A stretch of DNA of 64,000 nt from Nematopogon swammerdamellus (GCA_946902875.1 OX336353.1:21295246-21359245); one strand, 5' to 3'. Positions 24,266 through 35,850 are shown, counted from the stretch's first letter. Notes: generated by a model not told the origin, from the letters alone. Program-made: numbers and translations.

Positions 24266-26460
24266 TTCCACCCAAGGAGGATACCTACGGGAGACGTAAG
24301 GCTGCTGCGTTTGTATCGGAGCACGGCTAGCCAAAAATCCCTCTTACTACGAAAATCGAAATCGCAATTTAATCTTTTATGACGTGACTTGTCTATCTCC
24401 TTTACCCATATCGCGCCCCGCGATATGGAGAGAAACAGAGCGAGCAAGGCGAGCGACAGGTTTGTTATCGCTGGCTTGGCTCGGGTATCTGGTAATAAGA
24501 GCCGACCGTCCGACCAATCGGAAGCCTTGCTTGACGGGATCACTACGAATGGAAGTCTGACGGACGATGATGGTGCGGTACATTGCGAAGTTTAAAATTG
24601 TTATTTGTAATATTTTTTCAAATAGTTTATACTGAACGAATATTATTGTTTGAATGCAAAAAAATATTGAAAAATTAAACCAGACTGTTGTTTTAATATT
24701 TTTGAAAGTTGTACTTATAATAATCAGTGATAAGAATAAGTAGGGCTTATTTACCTAAACTACGAGGAAAAGAGTAAAAGATTGAAGACTTCCTTACGAC
24801 AATATTTTTTTCCGGTTTAATAATATTCATGGTGTTTTAATTACGCGATTTAAAAAAAGTGGCCGCTATTTTGAACTTTTTAGTTACTTGACCGATTGCT
24901 TTCAATATCTATATCTGGGCGTCTGTGTAGACTCTGAATACGAATCTGTAGTCCAAATTTAAAAAAATTGGCCGCCATTTTGTCCAGATATAGATTTTGA
25001 AAGCAATCGGTCCAGTAAGTAACTAAAAAGTTCAAAATGGCGGCCACTTTTTTTAATTTTGACAACGGATTCGTATTCAGAGCCCACACAGACACCCAGA
25101 TATCGATTTTGAAAGCAATCGGTCCAGTAACTAAAAAGTTCAAAATGGTGGCCACTTTTTTTAAATTTTGACTACAGCTTCGTATTCAGAGTCCTCACAG
25201 ACGCCCAGATATCGATTTTGAAAGCAATCGGTCCAGTAACTAAAAAGTTCAAAATGGTGGCCACTTTTTTTAAATTTTGACTACAGCTTCGTATTCAGAG
25301 TCCACACAGACGTCCAGATATCGATTTTGAAAGCAATCGGTGCAGTAACTAAAAAGTTCAAAATGGCGGCCACTTTTTTTAAATGTAATTAATTAATATA
25401 TTATTATAATAACAAATAATTTTAAACACCATGAATATTATTAAACCGTAAAAAAATATTGTCGTAAGGAAGTCTCCAATTTTTTACTCTGTTGCTCGAA
25501 GTTTAGGTAAATAAGTCCTACCTATTCCTATCACTGATAATAATACTTAATATTATAATACATAATATATTAATTTTGTATAGGTACATTTGTTTTATAA
25601 TTATAAAAAATAGAAAACTTGATATTAAAGAAATAATAACAATACATATTATAAATTGAATTCATCCATGTCATTGCCATAAAAAAAACTAACAACACCC
25701 GTATACAATAATTTATTTCAAATTTCTTTCCAGTCTGTCAATTTGTCGTCTCGAAGAAAACTTCTCGTTAAGAAAATTCGTTCAAAGAAATTAATTCAAG
25801 TAGTGAAAATTGGTTCAGCAACTCCTGTGCCAGGATTCCCGCAGCCTCCTTCAGCTCCAGTTCAGGTATTTGTGTTGGGACGAGCCCGGAAGGATCTAGA
25901 AAGGTAAGTCTCGACCTTGTACCTGGAGCCCTGCCTGCTGCGAAGAGGTCACACCTGGTGAGTCCTGGCACTATAAAAAACATATTTACAGTCCACTTTG
26001 TCGAAAAAGAATCATTTTATGGTTTTCTTCCAAATTTCTTTCCAGGCTGTCAAATTTGCCTATCATGTGTACGCGCCCGGTATGGCGCGCAGTCGTGCTC
26101 CTAACTCGGAATTTTTGTATTTTACACGCTTTAAGCATTGTATTATCATTAAAATGACCTAATTATGAAAGGTTACGCCATCTTTTGTCATTCCTGATGA
26201 TCTTGAGCTCTTTCGACACGTACGAACTGCACAAATCGCCATTTTGCGTAGTGCACATATACGTGTTCTTCGTTCCCCAGTCGCGAGCGCACTGACGGTC
26301 GATCCCGCAGCAGCGCTATATGTTAGTGCATAATGCACTTAAACGCGGCTAATTTTCCTATATACTAGCGCTCGACGGTTGCCACTCCCGTATGTATGCT
26401 CGGTGGTTCCACCTCTTGTTATTAATATTTTTGACCAATGCGTTGTATGATTTTTAGCGG
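24266..26460. mobile_element. Insertion inside BEL/Pao gag, with MITE
   Basis: Gag stops at about 24265 and resumes at about 26462, so about 2.2 kb of other DNA separates the halves. Its core (about 24690-25560) is a long inverted-repeat element. The left end with CAGTGATAAGAATAAGTAGG and TCCTTACGACAATATTTTTT is mirrored at 25420-25550. Inside are about four 109-bp units starting near 25021, 25129, 25238 and 25347 (AACTAAAAAGTTCAAAATGG), the first also present inverted at 24855-24990. 25560-26460 shows nothing recognised. Confidence 0.7.
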
Positions 26461-26461
26461 T

Positions 26462-27013
26462 CTTAGTAGGCTTGCTCGTACTCTTCAATATTTTCATTTA
26501 ACCAACAAAAGCTGTCGATCTCCCAATGTAGAGAGTCGATGGCTGACTGACTGAGTTTATTTAGTGCATCCTCGAATTCCCATTTCTCCTTGAGAGAATC
26601 GATATCTATGCTTGTTCTTGTTCTATCGAAGTGGCTTCTTTGAAGTGGCTTGCCTGTTTTCGTAACATTTCTTCTGTTTTGCTGCTTGTCTCTTGGGATA
26701 TGACCTGTTCTGGAGCGGGGGCGGTGAATGATCTTCCTGCTCCTGCCTGAAGTATGCTATGTTTAAGGACCGGTGTAGTAGCTCTCGGTTCCATATAATG
26801 TTGAAGTTTATCGGTAGTGAAGTATGCATGGGATTTATCTCCCGACTCTAGAAGAGTTGCGTGATTTTTTGCGAAGTCTTGATAGTATAACTCAAGCGAT
26901 TCGAGTTTTCTCCGAGCATATTCCGGAGTTTTGCCGTCGCTGCCGTCTAAATTTTTTAGAAGCTGCTCTATGCTTCCAATTATCTGGCTCTGTGTGGCCA
27001 GAAGAGCCTCCAT
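26462..27013 (-). pseudogene. BEL/Pao Gag N-terminal fragment
   Basis: A - strand frame of 135 codons starting at 27013 encodes a helical Gag N-terminus of BEL/Pao type (QSQIIGSIEQLLKNL, ARRKLESLELYYQDFAKNH). After a frame break the gag sequence goes on to about 26462 (DALNKLSQ...LHWEIDSF). It belongs to the same broken element as the pieces at 21.9-24.3 kb. LTRs were not identified with confidence; the segment at 27.1-27.3 kb is a candidate for 5' LTR or leader. Confidence 0.8.
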
Positions 27014-27419
27014 GGTGATTACTGGAATGATCTTACTTTTATTGATGCTGATGATGAAGAAGGGAGCCCGGCTGCCGGATCATTGCTTTCGACGATCCCG
27101 TGTTGCAGGCAGGCACTGAACCCTCCTTCTGGCTGCTGATGGTCTGGAAGTACACGCACGATGAACTGTCCTTCACACGTCAACGCGAGGTCCAGTTAGC
27201 TCGAAGGACCATTTAGATGTATGGTTTGTTGCTACATCTATTGAGCGACATATAATAAAACGCGACTGTTGCTGGGGAAATTATATTGTACACTGAAGTA
27301 ATATAAAACTGTTAGCGCGTGCGCGGCTGGTGCCGCCGCGGCGCATGACCTGCTGTGTAGGCAAAATGTGCGGTGGCACCGTACAGGCAGTCCCCATTAT
27401 CTGCTTGCGTCCTTGGACG

Positions 27420-27835
27420 CGACAGCGCCGAGCCATCCGTCTTGTTGGTGACCCGAAACTTACAGATGGTCTGGAGTCTCTGAGTCACAGACGATTTGTG
27501 GGTTCGCTTAGTCTGTTTTACAGATACTATCACGGACGCTGCTCTGTGGAACTAGCATCTCTTATTCCCTGCCATGCGTCCTATCTCCGCATGACTCGTC
27601 GCAGAGAGACTCAGCACCCTTTTGTTGTTGACATTGGGCTTTTGAGAACCCATCGGTTCTCTAAATCGTTTCTTTGTCGCAACGCTAGGGTGTGGAACTG
27701 TCTTCCGGCGAGTGTAGGTATTTCCCAAATCCTGGGAGTCTTCAAACGTCGTCGTATTAACAGGCTAGACAGCTTATCAATAGTCCGCAAATCTGCTAGC
27801 ATGGCACCTAACTGAGCGTGGTTTCGCGAGGAGAG
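27420..27835 (+). pseudogene. Jockey-like LINE C-terminal fragment
   Basis: The frame at 27330-27815 contains the LINE tail with RAIRLVGDPKL, LSHRRFVGSLSLFYRYYHGR, and HRFSKSFLCRNARVWNCLPA. It is the sense-orientation relative of the fragments at 18.9 and 48.7 kb. About 130 residues remain, followed by the 3' tail to about 27860. Confidence 0.85.
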
Positions 27836-27859
27836 GAGATTTTGGCTCTGTCGACTGCA

Positions 27860-29690
27860 TTTTTACTCCTCGAATTTCGGTGGCTACATAATTTTTTTTT
27901 TTTTAAATAGTGGGCCACCATCAATCCATCTATTTAAGGTAGGTTATCTGATGGTCTTTTGGCTAATCCTTCATCCATGATTAATTTGTAATATTCACTG
28001 TATCACCACAGATGAGATAATGTAACACAGAAATCAGAACCACCTAGAACCACCAATACAATTTGGACGAATGCGTGAGCCTCGGCGGCGTGAATTACGC
28101 AGATACACAGAAGCAGAACACTAGCGGACAGCGAGCGCGCGCGTGGCGAGTGACGTCACACGGCTACCGCGCGCCTGTGCGAGATTTTGAAAATTTAACG
28201 AAATTCATAGTGCTATAACTTCCAAACTACTTGGTATATTTAAATACAAGATGCCTGGGCATACACAGCATCACGTAAAGTTATATGCTCACAAATGTAT
28301 AATGATTAATATGTACAATGCAATTGTATAATATGTCTACATATATAAAGGGAAAAAGGGAGAAAAAAAAAAGAAAAAAAAAAGCATTAAGGAGAGTAGA
28401 GGAAGGGCAGGGATGACAGTTGACAGGCGCAGGACTGACAGACCACATGACGCTCAATCGCCCAAAAAGACGCCCTCGGTGGCCAACGAAGGATGCCGCC
28501 CGCTCAGCCCAGGGCCAAGTAAAAGAACCCACCGAGGGCCACCAAAAGAAGCGGAGCATGACGACAGACGGACGCACCAAGTAGAATGACAGATTGGGGG
28601 TTAGGTGAGGTATTAGGTTAGAGGACAACGGGGGGACAAGTCGCCGTATGTGAAGTACCTATAGGGCCAATAGGGTCTGACGATATACTGACGGACAGAT
28701 GGGTACACCTTCCGGAGCCGGTGCGCTCTAAGGGGGGGACCGAGAACGCCTCGCTGGGTTCCTTCGAGTGGGATTGGACCGCTGTATGTGCGCGTCTTCG
28801 GTTGTGCCGCTGTCATGGTGGCCGACAGAATGCAATCCCTGTGCGTGCATCGGACTCGGATGATAACTTGCTTTGCCGAGCGATGACAACACGATGCGAG
28901 TGCTATATCCGCAAGGATGGTGCGCTCGCGGGAGGCGGTGTGTTTGAAGGTGGTATATTTAAATGAAACAAAAAGTGATGTGTTTCTAATCATTTAGGCT
29001 TCATTCTTACAAAGTTTCAAAGATTCCACGGATCCACAGACATTCTCCATTATAACACTAGAAACAATGATAATATAAGATGTATTAAGCACATACTTAC
29101 GCTATTACGCTCCTTTGCGTTCTCAGTTGGGTTAATAAAAATAACAGCATTTCCATACAATAACAAAATTATACCCAGTTCGATGGTTGAAAGCATCAAG
29201 CTAAGGTTGTATCTAGGTAGGTGTAGACTTGAGCACCAGCAGCACTAGGTGCGCATTACGCACCCTGATGGCCTAACGATAAAGTTATTGTACATTGAAT
29301 TGAAGAGTGATTTCTCAGCATTTTTCTGCAGGTGCCGACACTGTAAAACTGGTTCTCAGTTGCTCCCGCCCCGTTGCATACTATGTGTGATAGAGACAAA
29401 ACCAAATTCTATGTAATAAACTGTTATAAGTAACAAAACATGATTAACATTACTCGCACTATTATAATATTCACACGATGCTCCGGCTCATATAAGCACC
29501 TTTGAAAGCTGATTTATTGCAGCTGCATGCGTGTATGTATGTAGATGACTGACGTGCCGACTTAGCAATCAGGCGCAACATTTAATGAATGAAATGAAAT
29601 TAATTCAAAATAATTTATTACGCATAACAAATGAAATTTATTACTAATACTCTTGACCGGTTTTCACTAAAGGACGGTGTGTGTTGTTGC
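27860..29690. other. Ser upstream intron, nothing recognised
   Basis: This stretch just before the first Ser exon has a CpG-rich pocket (28060-28180), AT-rich DNA and a low-complexity A tract at 28350-28385. No exon, SINE or LINE boundary is obvious. Confidence 0.45.
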
Positions 29691-29692
29691 AG

Positions 29693-29747
29693 AGATCCTT
29701 CACGCTGATCCTGCAGGCGCTCGACGACTACAACTCCACCGACCCCG
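29693..29747 (+). CDS. Ser: Serrate exon a (end of MNNL/C2 domain)
   Basis: A 55-nt exon translates as RSFTLILQALDDYNSTDP plus one base. In Serrate/Jagged ligands an (R/K)SFTLI-type strand closes the N-terminal MNNL/C2 domain, which lies on the cell surface and contacts Notch and lipid. It follows a TGTGTTGTTGCAG acceptor and ends at G|GTCAGT. It starts in phase 0 and ends in phase 1, which joins correctly to the next exon at 29952. Earlier exons (signal peptide and most of MNNL) were searched for upstream and not found. Confidence 0.85.
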
Positions 29748-29951
29748 GTCAGTACACAGACTCTCACTCTCTCATATACGTAGAGACACCTTCTCCCTCT
29801 CAATCGCCCTTCGCTCACACGAGTTGTGTCTGTAGACAGAACTTCAGTGGCGATACGCTCCTCGTTCACTCGATAGGTGTTTGAACACGATTTCATCAAG
29901 AATATGAAAAAATTGTGCTATTGAAGTGAGGCGTTCCCTTTATCGTTGCAG

Positions 29952-30206
29952 AAGAGAGCAACGTGATCGAGGAGGCGTCCTACTCGGGCATCATCGAGCC
30001 CTCCGCCGAGTGGCACACGCTGAAGCACGGCGGCTCCGCGGCGCGCGTCACCTACCGCGTGCGCGTGCAGTGCCAGCTCAACTACTACAACACCACCTGC
30101 ACCACCTTCTGCAGGCCTCGCGACGACAAGTTCGGCCACTACACCTGCGCCCGCGCCGGCGACAAGCGCTGCCTGCCGGGCTGGCAGGGCGACAACTGCG
30201 AGATAC
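29952..30206 (+). CDS. Ser: Serrate exon b (DSL domain)
   Basis: A 255-nt exon between a CGTTGCAG acceptor and C|GTGAGT donor. It encodes 84 codons: a linker with [18 protein letters not shown], then a complete DSL (Delta/Serrate/Lag-2) domain with all six cysteines, including [20 protein letters not shown] and [10 protein letters not shown]. The DSL domain is the part of the ligand that binds EGF11-12 of Notch. The [12 protein letters not shown] signature favours Serrate/Jagged over Delta. Entry phase is 1, exit phase 1. GC-rich codons set it apart from the AT-rich introns. Confidence 0.95.
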
Positions 30207-30354
30207 GTGAGTACCGGCCTGTGCACCACCTTCCGTCGTCCGGCTACTGGCTGGCGCTACCTGCGGAAACGACATTTTATTTTCAACTTTTAGCAATACA
30301 TACATACAGTGCAACTTATATGACTAAATAAGGTAAATAAGTGTTTTTTTTTTA

Positions 30355-30752
30355 TGTAATCCGGTATGGGTGGCTGAGTCGGAGGCGCCACAGCACATGC
30401 TCCGACCAGCCAATATCACCTCCGAAAAGGTAGGTGCCTACCGGATACTTCCCTGGATTGCTGGATAAACTGGACTAGAGGAGAACACAACCGAGGCTGC
30501 TATGCGGCCATCTTACATCCAGTACGGTGGCCCAACCCAGTCGGCTACAATTTAAGTCTACCACCTAGTAAAGGGCAAGGGAAGGGACCTACAGTTTTAC
30601 ACGGGTTCCGAACAGTGAAGCAGCAGGTATAAATATATGCACGTAATTTTTTTCGTCAGAAAAGTTATTTCGTCCCCGCTGACCGGATTCGAACCTCAGA
30701 CCCTCTCATGAGAAGCCGATGCGCAAACCACTCGGTCACCCGCCACTTGTGG
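30355..30752 (-). mobile_element. tRNA-derived SINE (family C) in Ser intron
   Basis: Reverse copy of the 11248-11650 SINE. On the - strand the head has TGGCGGGTGACCGAGTGGTT with a B box close to GGTTCGAATCC at about 30690. It lies in the intron between the DSL exon and exon c. Confidence 0.85.
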
Positions 30753-30991
30753 AGGTTGGAGCTCTAATAAAGCATATCTAGATTCTTATTGGGATACTTG
30801 CTTTTGACTGGGAAACCGAAAACTTGAAACTGCTTTAACATCATGTTCAAATTCTTCTTCCGTCTGACGTTGACTCTGGTCGAACTGGTTTCGTATGAAG
30901 GCAAGATGAGCGAGCGAACACTCGCGATGTAGACTGTGTGAGAGCATTAGTTAGTACCTATAATATGTTGTGACTTGATGGTGTGTTGCAG

Positions 30992-31052
30992 CGGTGTGCA
31001 AGGCGGGCTGCCACCCCGCGCACGGCAAGTGCGACCGCTCTGGCGAGTGCGA
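30992..31052 (+). CDS. Ser: Serrate exon c (EGF1 first half)
   Basis: A 61-nt exon after a GTGTTGCAG acceptor, ending GA|GTGAGT. It reads VCKAGCHPAHGKCDRSGEC, the first part of EGF1, which in all DSL ligands follows the DSL domain directly. Entry phase 1 (C from exon b completes the Pro codon) and exit phase 2. The remaining EGF1 cysteines come from the next exon. The next exon can begin at any acceptor of the 159-bp array; unit 27 gives the ordinary protein. Confidence 0.92.
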
Positions 31053-31171
31053 GTGAGTATCCCACGTACCTACAGACAAATATACATTCTATGTACATAC
31101 CTACATCACCTGTCTAGTACGATACGGGGCCCTCGGCAAAGTTTCACTTGTTGCTGCCCTCCTGCCTGCCG

Positions 31172-34100
31172 TACTGCAATGGCCTAATTGGGGCGGCGTT
31201 CTCTTTGACTCAGTTATCGAGGTGTTTATTGTCTACAGCTGTCGGCCGGGCTGGCGCGGAGAGTTCTGCGATCAGTGTCCGCCCTATCCGGGCTGGAAGC
31301 ACGGCTACTGCAACGGCTCGTCTTGGTGTTGCAACTGCGACGCCGAATGGGGCGACGTTCTCTTTGAGTCAGTTATCGAGGTGTTTATTGTCAACAGCTG
31401 TCGGCCGGGCTGGCGCGGAGAGTTCTGCGACCAGTGTCCGCCGTATCCGGGCTGGAAGCACGGCTTCTGCAACGGCTCGTCTTGGTGTTGCAACTGCGAC
31501 GCCGAATGGGGCGACGTTCTCTTCGACTCAGTTATCGAGGTGTTTATTGTCAACAGCTGTCGGCCGGGCTGGCGCGGAGAGTTCTGCGACCAGTGTCCGC
31601 CGTATCCGGGCTGGAAGCACGGCTACTGCAACGGCTCGTCTTGGTGTTGCAACTGCGACGCCGAATGGGGCGACGTTCTCTTCGACTCAGTTATCGAGGT
31701 GTTTATTGTCTACAGCTGTCGGCCGGGCTGGCGCGGAGAGTTCTGCGACCAGTGTCCGCCGTATCCGGGCTGGAAGCACGGCTACTGCAACGGCTCGTCT
31801 TGGTGTTGCAACTGCGACGCCGAATGGGGCGACGTTCTCTTCGACTCAGTTATCGAGGTGTTTATTGTCTACAGCTGTCGGCCGGGCTGGCGCGGAGAGT
31901 TCTGCGATCAGTGTCCGCCGTATCCGGGCTGGAAGCACGGCTACTGCAACGGCTCGTCTTGGTGTTGCAACTGCGACGCCGAATGGGGCGACGTTCTCTT
32001 TGAGTCAGTTATCGAGGTGTTTATTGTCAACAGCTGTCGGCCGGGCTGGCGCGGAGAGTTCTGCGACCAGTCTCCGCCGTATCCGGGCTGGAAGCACGGC
32101 TTCTGCAACGGCTCGTCTTGGTGTTGCAACTGCGACGCCGAATGGGGCGACGTTCTCTTCGACTCAGTTATCGAGGTGTTTATTGTCAACAGCTGTCGGC
32201 CAGGCTGGCGCGGAGAGTTCTGCGACCAGTGTCCGCCGTATCCGGGCTGGAAGCACGGCTACTGCAACGGCTCGTCTTGGTGTTGCAACTGCGACGCCGA
32301 ATGGGGCGACGTTCTCTTCGACTCAGTTATCGAGGTGTTTATTGTCTACAGCTGTCGGCCGGGCTGGCGCGGAGAGTTCTGCGACCAGTGTCCGCCGTAT
32401 CCGGGCTGGAAGCACGGCTACTGCAACGGCTCGTCTTGGTGTTGCAACTGCGACGCCGAATGGGGCGACGTTCTCTTCGACTCAGTTATCGAGGTGTTTA
32501 TTGTCTACAGCTGTCGGCCGGGCCGGCGCGGAGAGTTCTGCGACCAGTGTCCGCCGTATCCGGGCTGGAAGCACGGCTACTGCAACGGCTCGTCTTGGTG
32601 TTGCAACTGCGACGCCGAATGGGGCGACGTTCTCTTCGACTCAGTTATCGAGGTGTTTATTGTCTACAGCTGTCGGCCGGGCTGGCGCGGAGAGTTCTGC
32701 GATCAGTGTCCGCCGTATCCGGGCTGGAAGCACGGCTACTGCAACGGCTCGTCTTGGTGTTGCAACTGCGACGCCGAATGGGGCGACGTTCTCTTTGAGT
32801 CAGTTATCGAGGTGTTTGTTGTCAACAGCTGTCGGCCGGGCTGGCGCGGAGAGTTCTGCGACCAGTGTCCGCCGTATCCGGGCTGGAAGCACGGCTTCTG
32901 CAACGGCTCGTCTTGGTGTTGCAACTGCGACGCCGAATGGGGCGACGTTCTCTTCGACTCAGTTATCGAGGTGTTTATTGTCTACAGCTGTCGGCCGGGC
33001 TGGCGCGGAGAGTTCTGCGACCAGTGTCCGCCGTATCCGGGCTGGAAGCACGGCTACTGCAACGGCTCGTCTTGGTGTTGCAACTGCGACGCCGAATGGG
33101 GCGACGTTCTCTTCGACTCAGTTATCGAGGTGTTTATTGTCTACAGCTGTCGGCCGGGCTGGCGCGGAGAGTTCTGCGATCAGTGTCCGCCGTATCCGGG
33201 CTGGAAGCACGGCTACTGCAACGGCTCGTCTTGGTGTTGCAACTGCGACGCCGAATGGGGCGACGTTCTCTTTGAGTCAGTTATCGAGGTGTTTATTGTC
33301 AACAGCTGTCGGCCGGGCTGGCGCGGAGAGTTCTGCGACCAGTGTCCGCCGTATCCGGGCTGGAAGCACGGCTTCTGCAACGGCTCGTCTTGGTGTTGCA
33401 ACTGCGACGCCGAATGGGGCGACGTTCTCTTCGACTCAGTTATCGAGGTGTTTATTGTCAACAGCTGTCGGCCGGGCTGGCGCGGAGAGTTCTGCGACCA
33501 GTGTCCGCCGTATCCGGGCTGGAAGCACGGCTACTGCAACGGCTCGTCTTGGTGTTGCAACTGCGACGCTGAATGGGGCGACGTTCTCTTTGAGTCAGTT
33601 ATCGAGGTGTTTATTGTCAACAGCTGTCGGCCGGGCTGGCGCGGAGAGTTCTGCGACCAGTGTCCGCCGTATCCGGGCTGGAAGCACGGCTTCTGCAACG
33701 GCTCGTCTTGGTGTTGCAACTGCGACGCCGAATGGGGCGACGTTCTCTTCGACTCAGTTATCGAGGTGTTTATTGTCAACAGCTGTCGGCCGGGCTGGCG
33801 CGGAGAGTTCTGCGACCAGTGTCCGCCGTATCCGGGCTGGAAGCACGGCTACTGCAACGGCTCGTCTTGGTGTTGCAACTGCGACGCCGAATGGGGCGAC
33901 TTTCTCTTCGACTCAGTTATCGAGGTGTTTATTGTCAACAGCTGTCGGCCGGGCTGGCGCGGAGAGTTCTGCGACCAGTGTCCGCCGTATCCGGGCTGGA
34001 AGCACGGCTACTGCAACGGCTCGTCTTGGTGTTGCAACTGCGACGCCGAATGGGGCGACGTTCTCTTTGAGTCAGTTATCGAGGTGTTTATTGTCAACAG

Positions 34101-35506
34101 CTGTCGGCCGGGCTGGCGCGGAGAGTTCTGCGACCAGTGTCCGCCGTATCCGGGCTGGAAGCACGGCTTCTGCAACGGCTCGTCTTGGTGTTGCAACTGC
34201 GACGCCGAATGGGGCGACGTTCTCTTCGACTCAGTTATCGAGGTGTTTATTGTCAACAGCTGTCGGCCGGGCTGGCGCGGAGAGTTCTGCGACCAGTGTC
34301 CGCCGTATCCGGGCTGGAAGCACGGCTACTGCAACGGCTCGTCTTGGTGTTGCAACTGCGACGCCGAATGGGGCGACGTTCTCTTCGACTCAGTTATCGA
34401 GGTGTTTATTGTCTACAGCTGTCGGCCGGGCTGGCGCGGAGAGTTCTGCGATCAGTGTCCGCCGTATCCGGGCTGGAAGCACGGCTACTGCAACGGCTCG
34501 TCTTGGTGTTGCAACTGCGACGCCGAATGGGGCGACGTTCTCTTTGAGTCAGTTATCGAGGTGTTTATTGTCAACAGCTGTCGGCCGGGCTGGCGCGGAG
34601 AGTTCTGCGACCAGTGTCCGCCGTATCCGGGCTGGAAGCACGGCTTCTGCAACGGCTCGTCTTGGTGTTGCAACTGCGACGCCGAATGGGGCGACGTTCT
34701 CTTCGACTCAGTTATCGAGGTGTTTATTGTCAACAGCTGTCGGCCGGGCTGGCGCGGAGAGTTCTGCGACCAGTGTCCGCCGTATCCGGGCTGGAAGCAC
34801 GGCTACTGCAACGGCTCGTCTTGGTGTTGCAACTGCGACGCCGAATGGGGCGACGTTCTCTTTGAGTCAGTTATCGAGGTGTTTATTGTCAACAGCTGTC
34901 GGCCGGGCTGGCGCGGAGAGTTCTGCGACCAGTGTCCGCCGTATCCGGGCTGGAAGCACGGCTTCTGCAACGGCTCGTCTTGGTGTTGCAACTGCGACGC
35001 CGAATGGGGCGACGTTCTCTTCGACTCAGTTATCGAGGTGTTTATTGTCAACAGCTGTCGGCCGGGCTGGCGCGGAGAGTTCTGCGACCAGTGTCCGCCG
35101 TATCCGGGCTGGAAGCACGGCTACTGCAACGGCTCGTCTTGGTGTTGCAACTGCGACGCCGAATGGGGCGACTTTCTCTTCGACTCAGTTATCGAGGTGT
35201 TTATTGTCAACAGCTGTCGGCCGGGCTGGCGCGGAGAGTTCTGCGACCAGTGTCCGCCGTATCCGGGCTGGAAGCACGGCTTCTGCAACGGCTCGTCTTG
35301 GTGTTGCAACTGCGACGCCGAATGGGGCGACTTTCTCTTCGACTCAGTTATCGAGGTGTTTATTGTCAACAGCTGTCGGCCGGGCTGGCGCGGAGAGTTC
35401 TGCGACCAGTGTCAGCCGTACCCGGGCTGCAAGCACGGTTACTGCAACGGATCGTCCTGGGACTGTACATGCGATACGAACTGGGGCGGCATTCTTTGCG
35501 ATCAAG
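31172..35506 (+). repeat. Ser: 159-bp in-frame exon/splice-acceptor array, 27 units
   Basis: Starting at 31239, units of exactly 159 bp repeat 27 times; a decayed partial unit at 31172-31238 precedes them. Each unit holds TGTCGGCCGGGCTGGCGCGG at its start, encodes about 44 EGF-like residues (CRPGWRGEFCDQC, then PPYPGWKHG) and ends in intron-like DNA with a TTTATTGTCAACAG acceptor. The donor of the normal exon (CAAG|GT) is replaced by CTCAG|TT. The Ser frame is open through the whole array with no stop, as is a second + frame. Units 1-26 have W for one EGF cysteine, F for the last, and an extra C. Unit 6 also changes C to S, unit 9 W to R. Confidence 0.95.
35373..35506 (+). CDS. Ser: Serrate exon d (rest of EGF1 and EGF2), array unit 27
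   Basis: This last array unit is the only one with the full EGF cysteine set: CQPYPGCKHGYCNGSSW, then CTCDTNWGGILCDQ. It begins after AACAG and ends at CAAG|GTACTC. Entry phase 2 and exit phase 1 fit exons c and e. It encodes the end of EGF1 and nearly all of EGF2, which stack on the DSL domain. It is most simply the ancestral exon; units 1-26 are altered copies. If exon c were spliced to unit 1 instead, the exon would be 31239-35506 (4268 nt), still in frame. Confidence 0.9.
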
Positions 35507-35545
35507 GTACTCGTTGTGTGCGATTCTTTGCGATCAAGGTACACT
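35490..35545 (+). repeat. 32-bp tandem duplication of exon d donor
   Basis: ATTCTTTGCGATCAAGGTAC occurs twice, 32 bp apart, giving a second CAAG|GT donor at 35538/35539. Using it would add 32 nt and shift the frame, so the first donor (35506/35507) should be the productive one. Confidence 0.9.
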
Positions 35546-35756
35546 CGTGTGTATGTGAATCCAGAATTATTAAGTAATCTGTATCTCCAATACATATGAG
35601 CTTGTAAAAAAACATAGATATATGTATATGACAACAAATTGTGATAGTATGTAGAGAGGGCTCAGGAATAGTTGTTAGTCACCTCTCTACGTAATATTTT
35701 AAATTTTATTTTTTTAATATTTTTAATTAATTTTTTTTAGTCTAATATATGTAATA

Positions 35757-35850
35757 GCGCGTACTGTGTGGGGTCGGTACTTAATAAGAATAGTCCCACT
35801 GCATCTCTCCCCGTGCATGTCGTAAAAGGCGACTAAGGGATAAGCGGCCT
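35757..35850 (+). mobile_element. SINE (family B) 5' fragment
   Basis: Starts GTACTGTGTGGGGTCGGTAC and follows the family B 5' end to GACTAAGGGATA, then departs. It lies in the intron after exon d. Confidence 0.75.

Noticed and set aside
1..29692. Search for Ser N-terminal exons (signal peptide, MNNL)
   Set aside because: No segment with the expected cysteine and aromatic pattern plus a matching donor was found; the exons are probably before the window.
31305..35369. Series of 82-codon - strand frames in the array
   Set aside because: Mirror frames of the same repeat, identical in each unit; no independent support.
31239..35372. CRISPR-like regular spacing
   Set aside because: The 159-bp units are contiguous with no unique spacers, code for EGF modules, and lie in an animal gene.
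31148..35599. 1483-codon open frame with Ala/Thr/Ser-rich repeats
   Set aside because: It is the other open + frame of the 159-bp array (unit length divisible by three). It has no family likeness, while the Ser frame gives EGF sequence joined correctly to both neighbouring exons.
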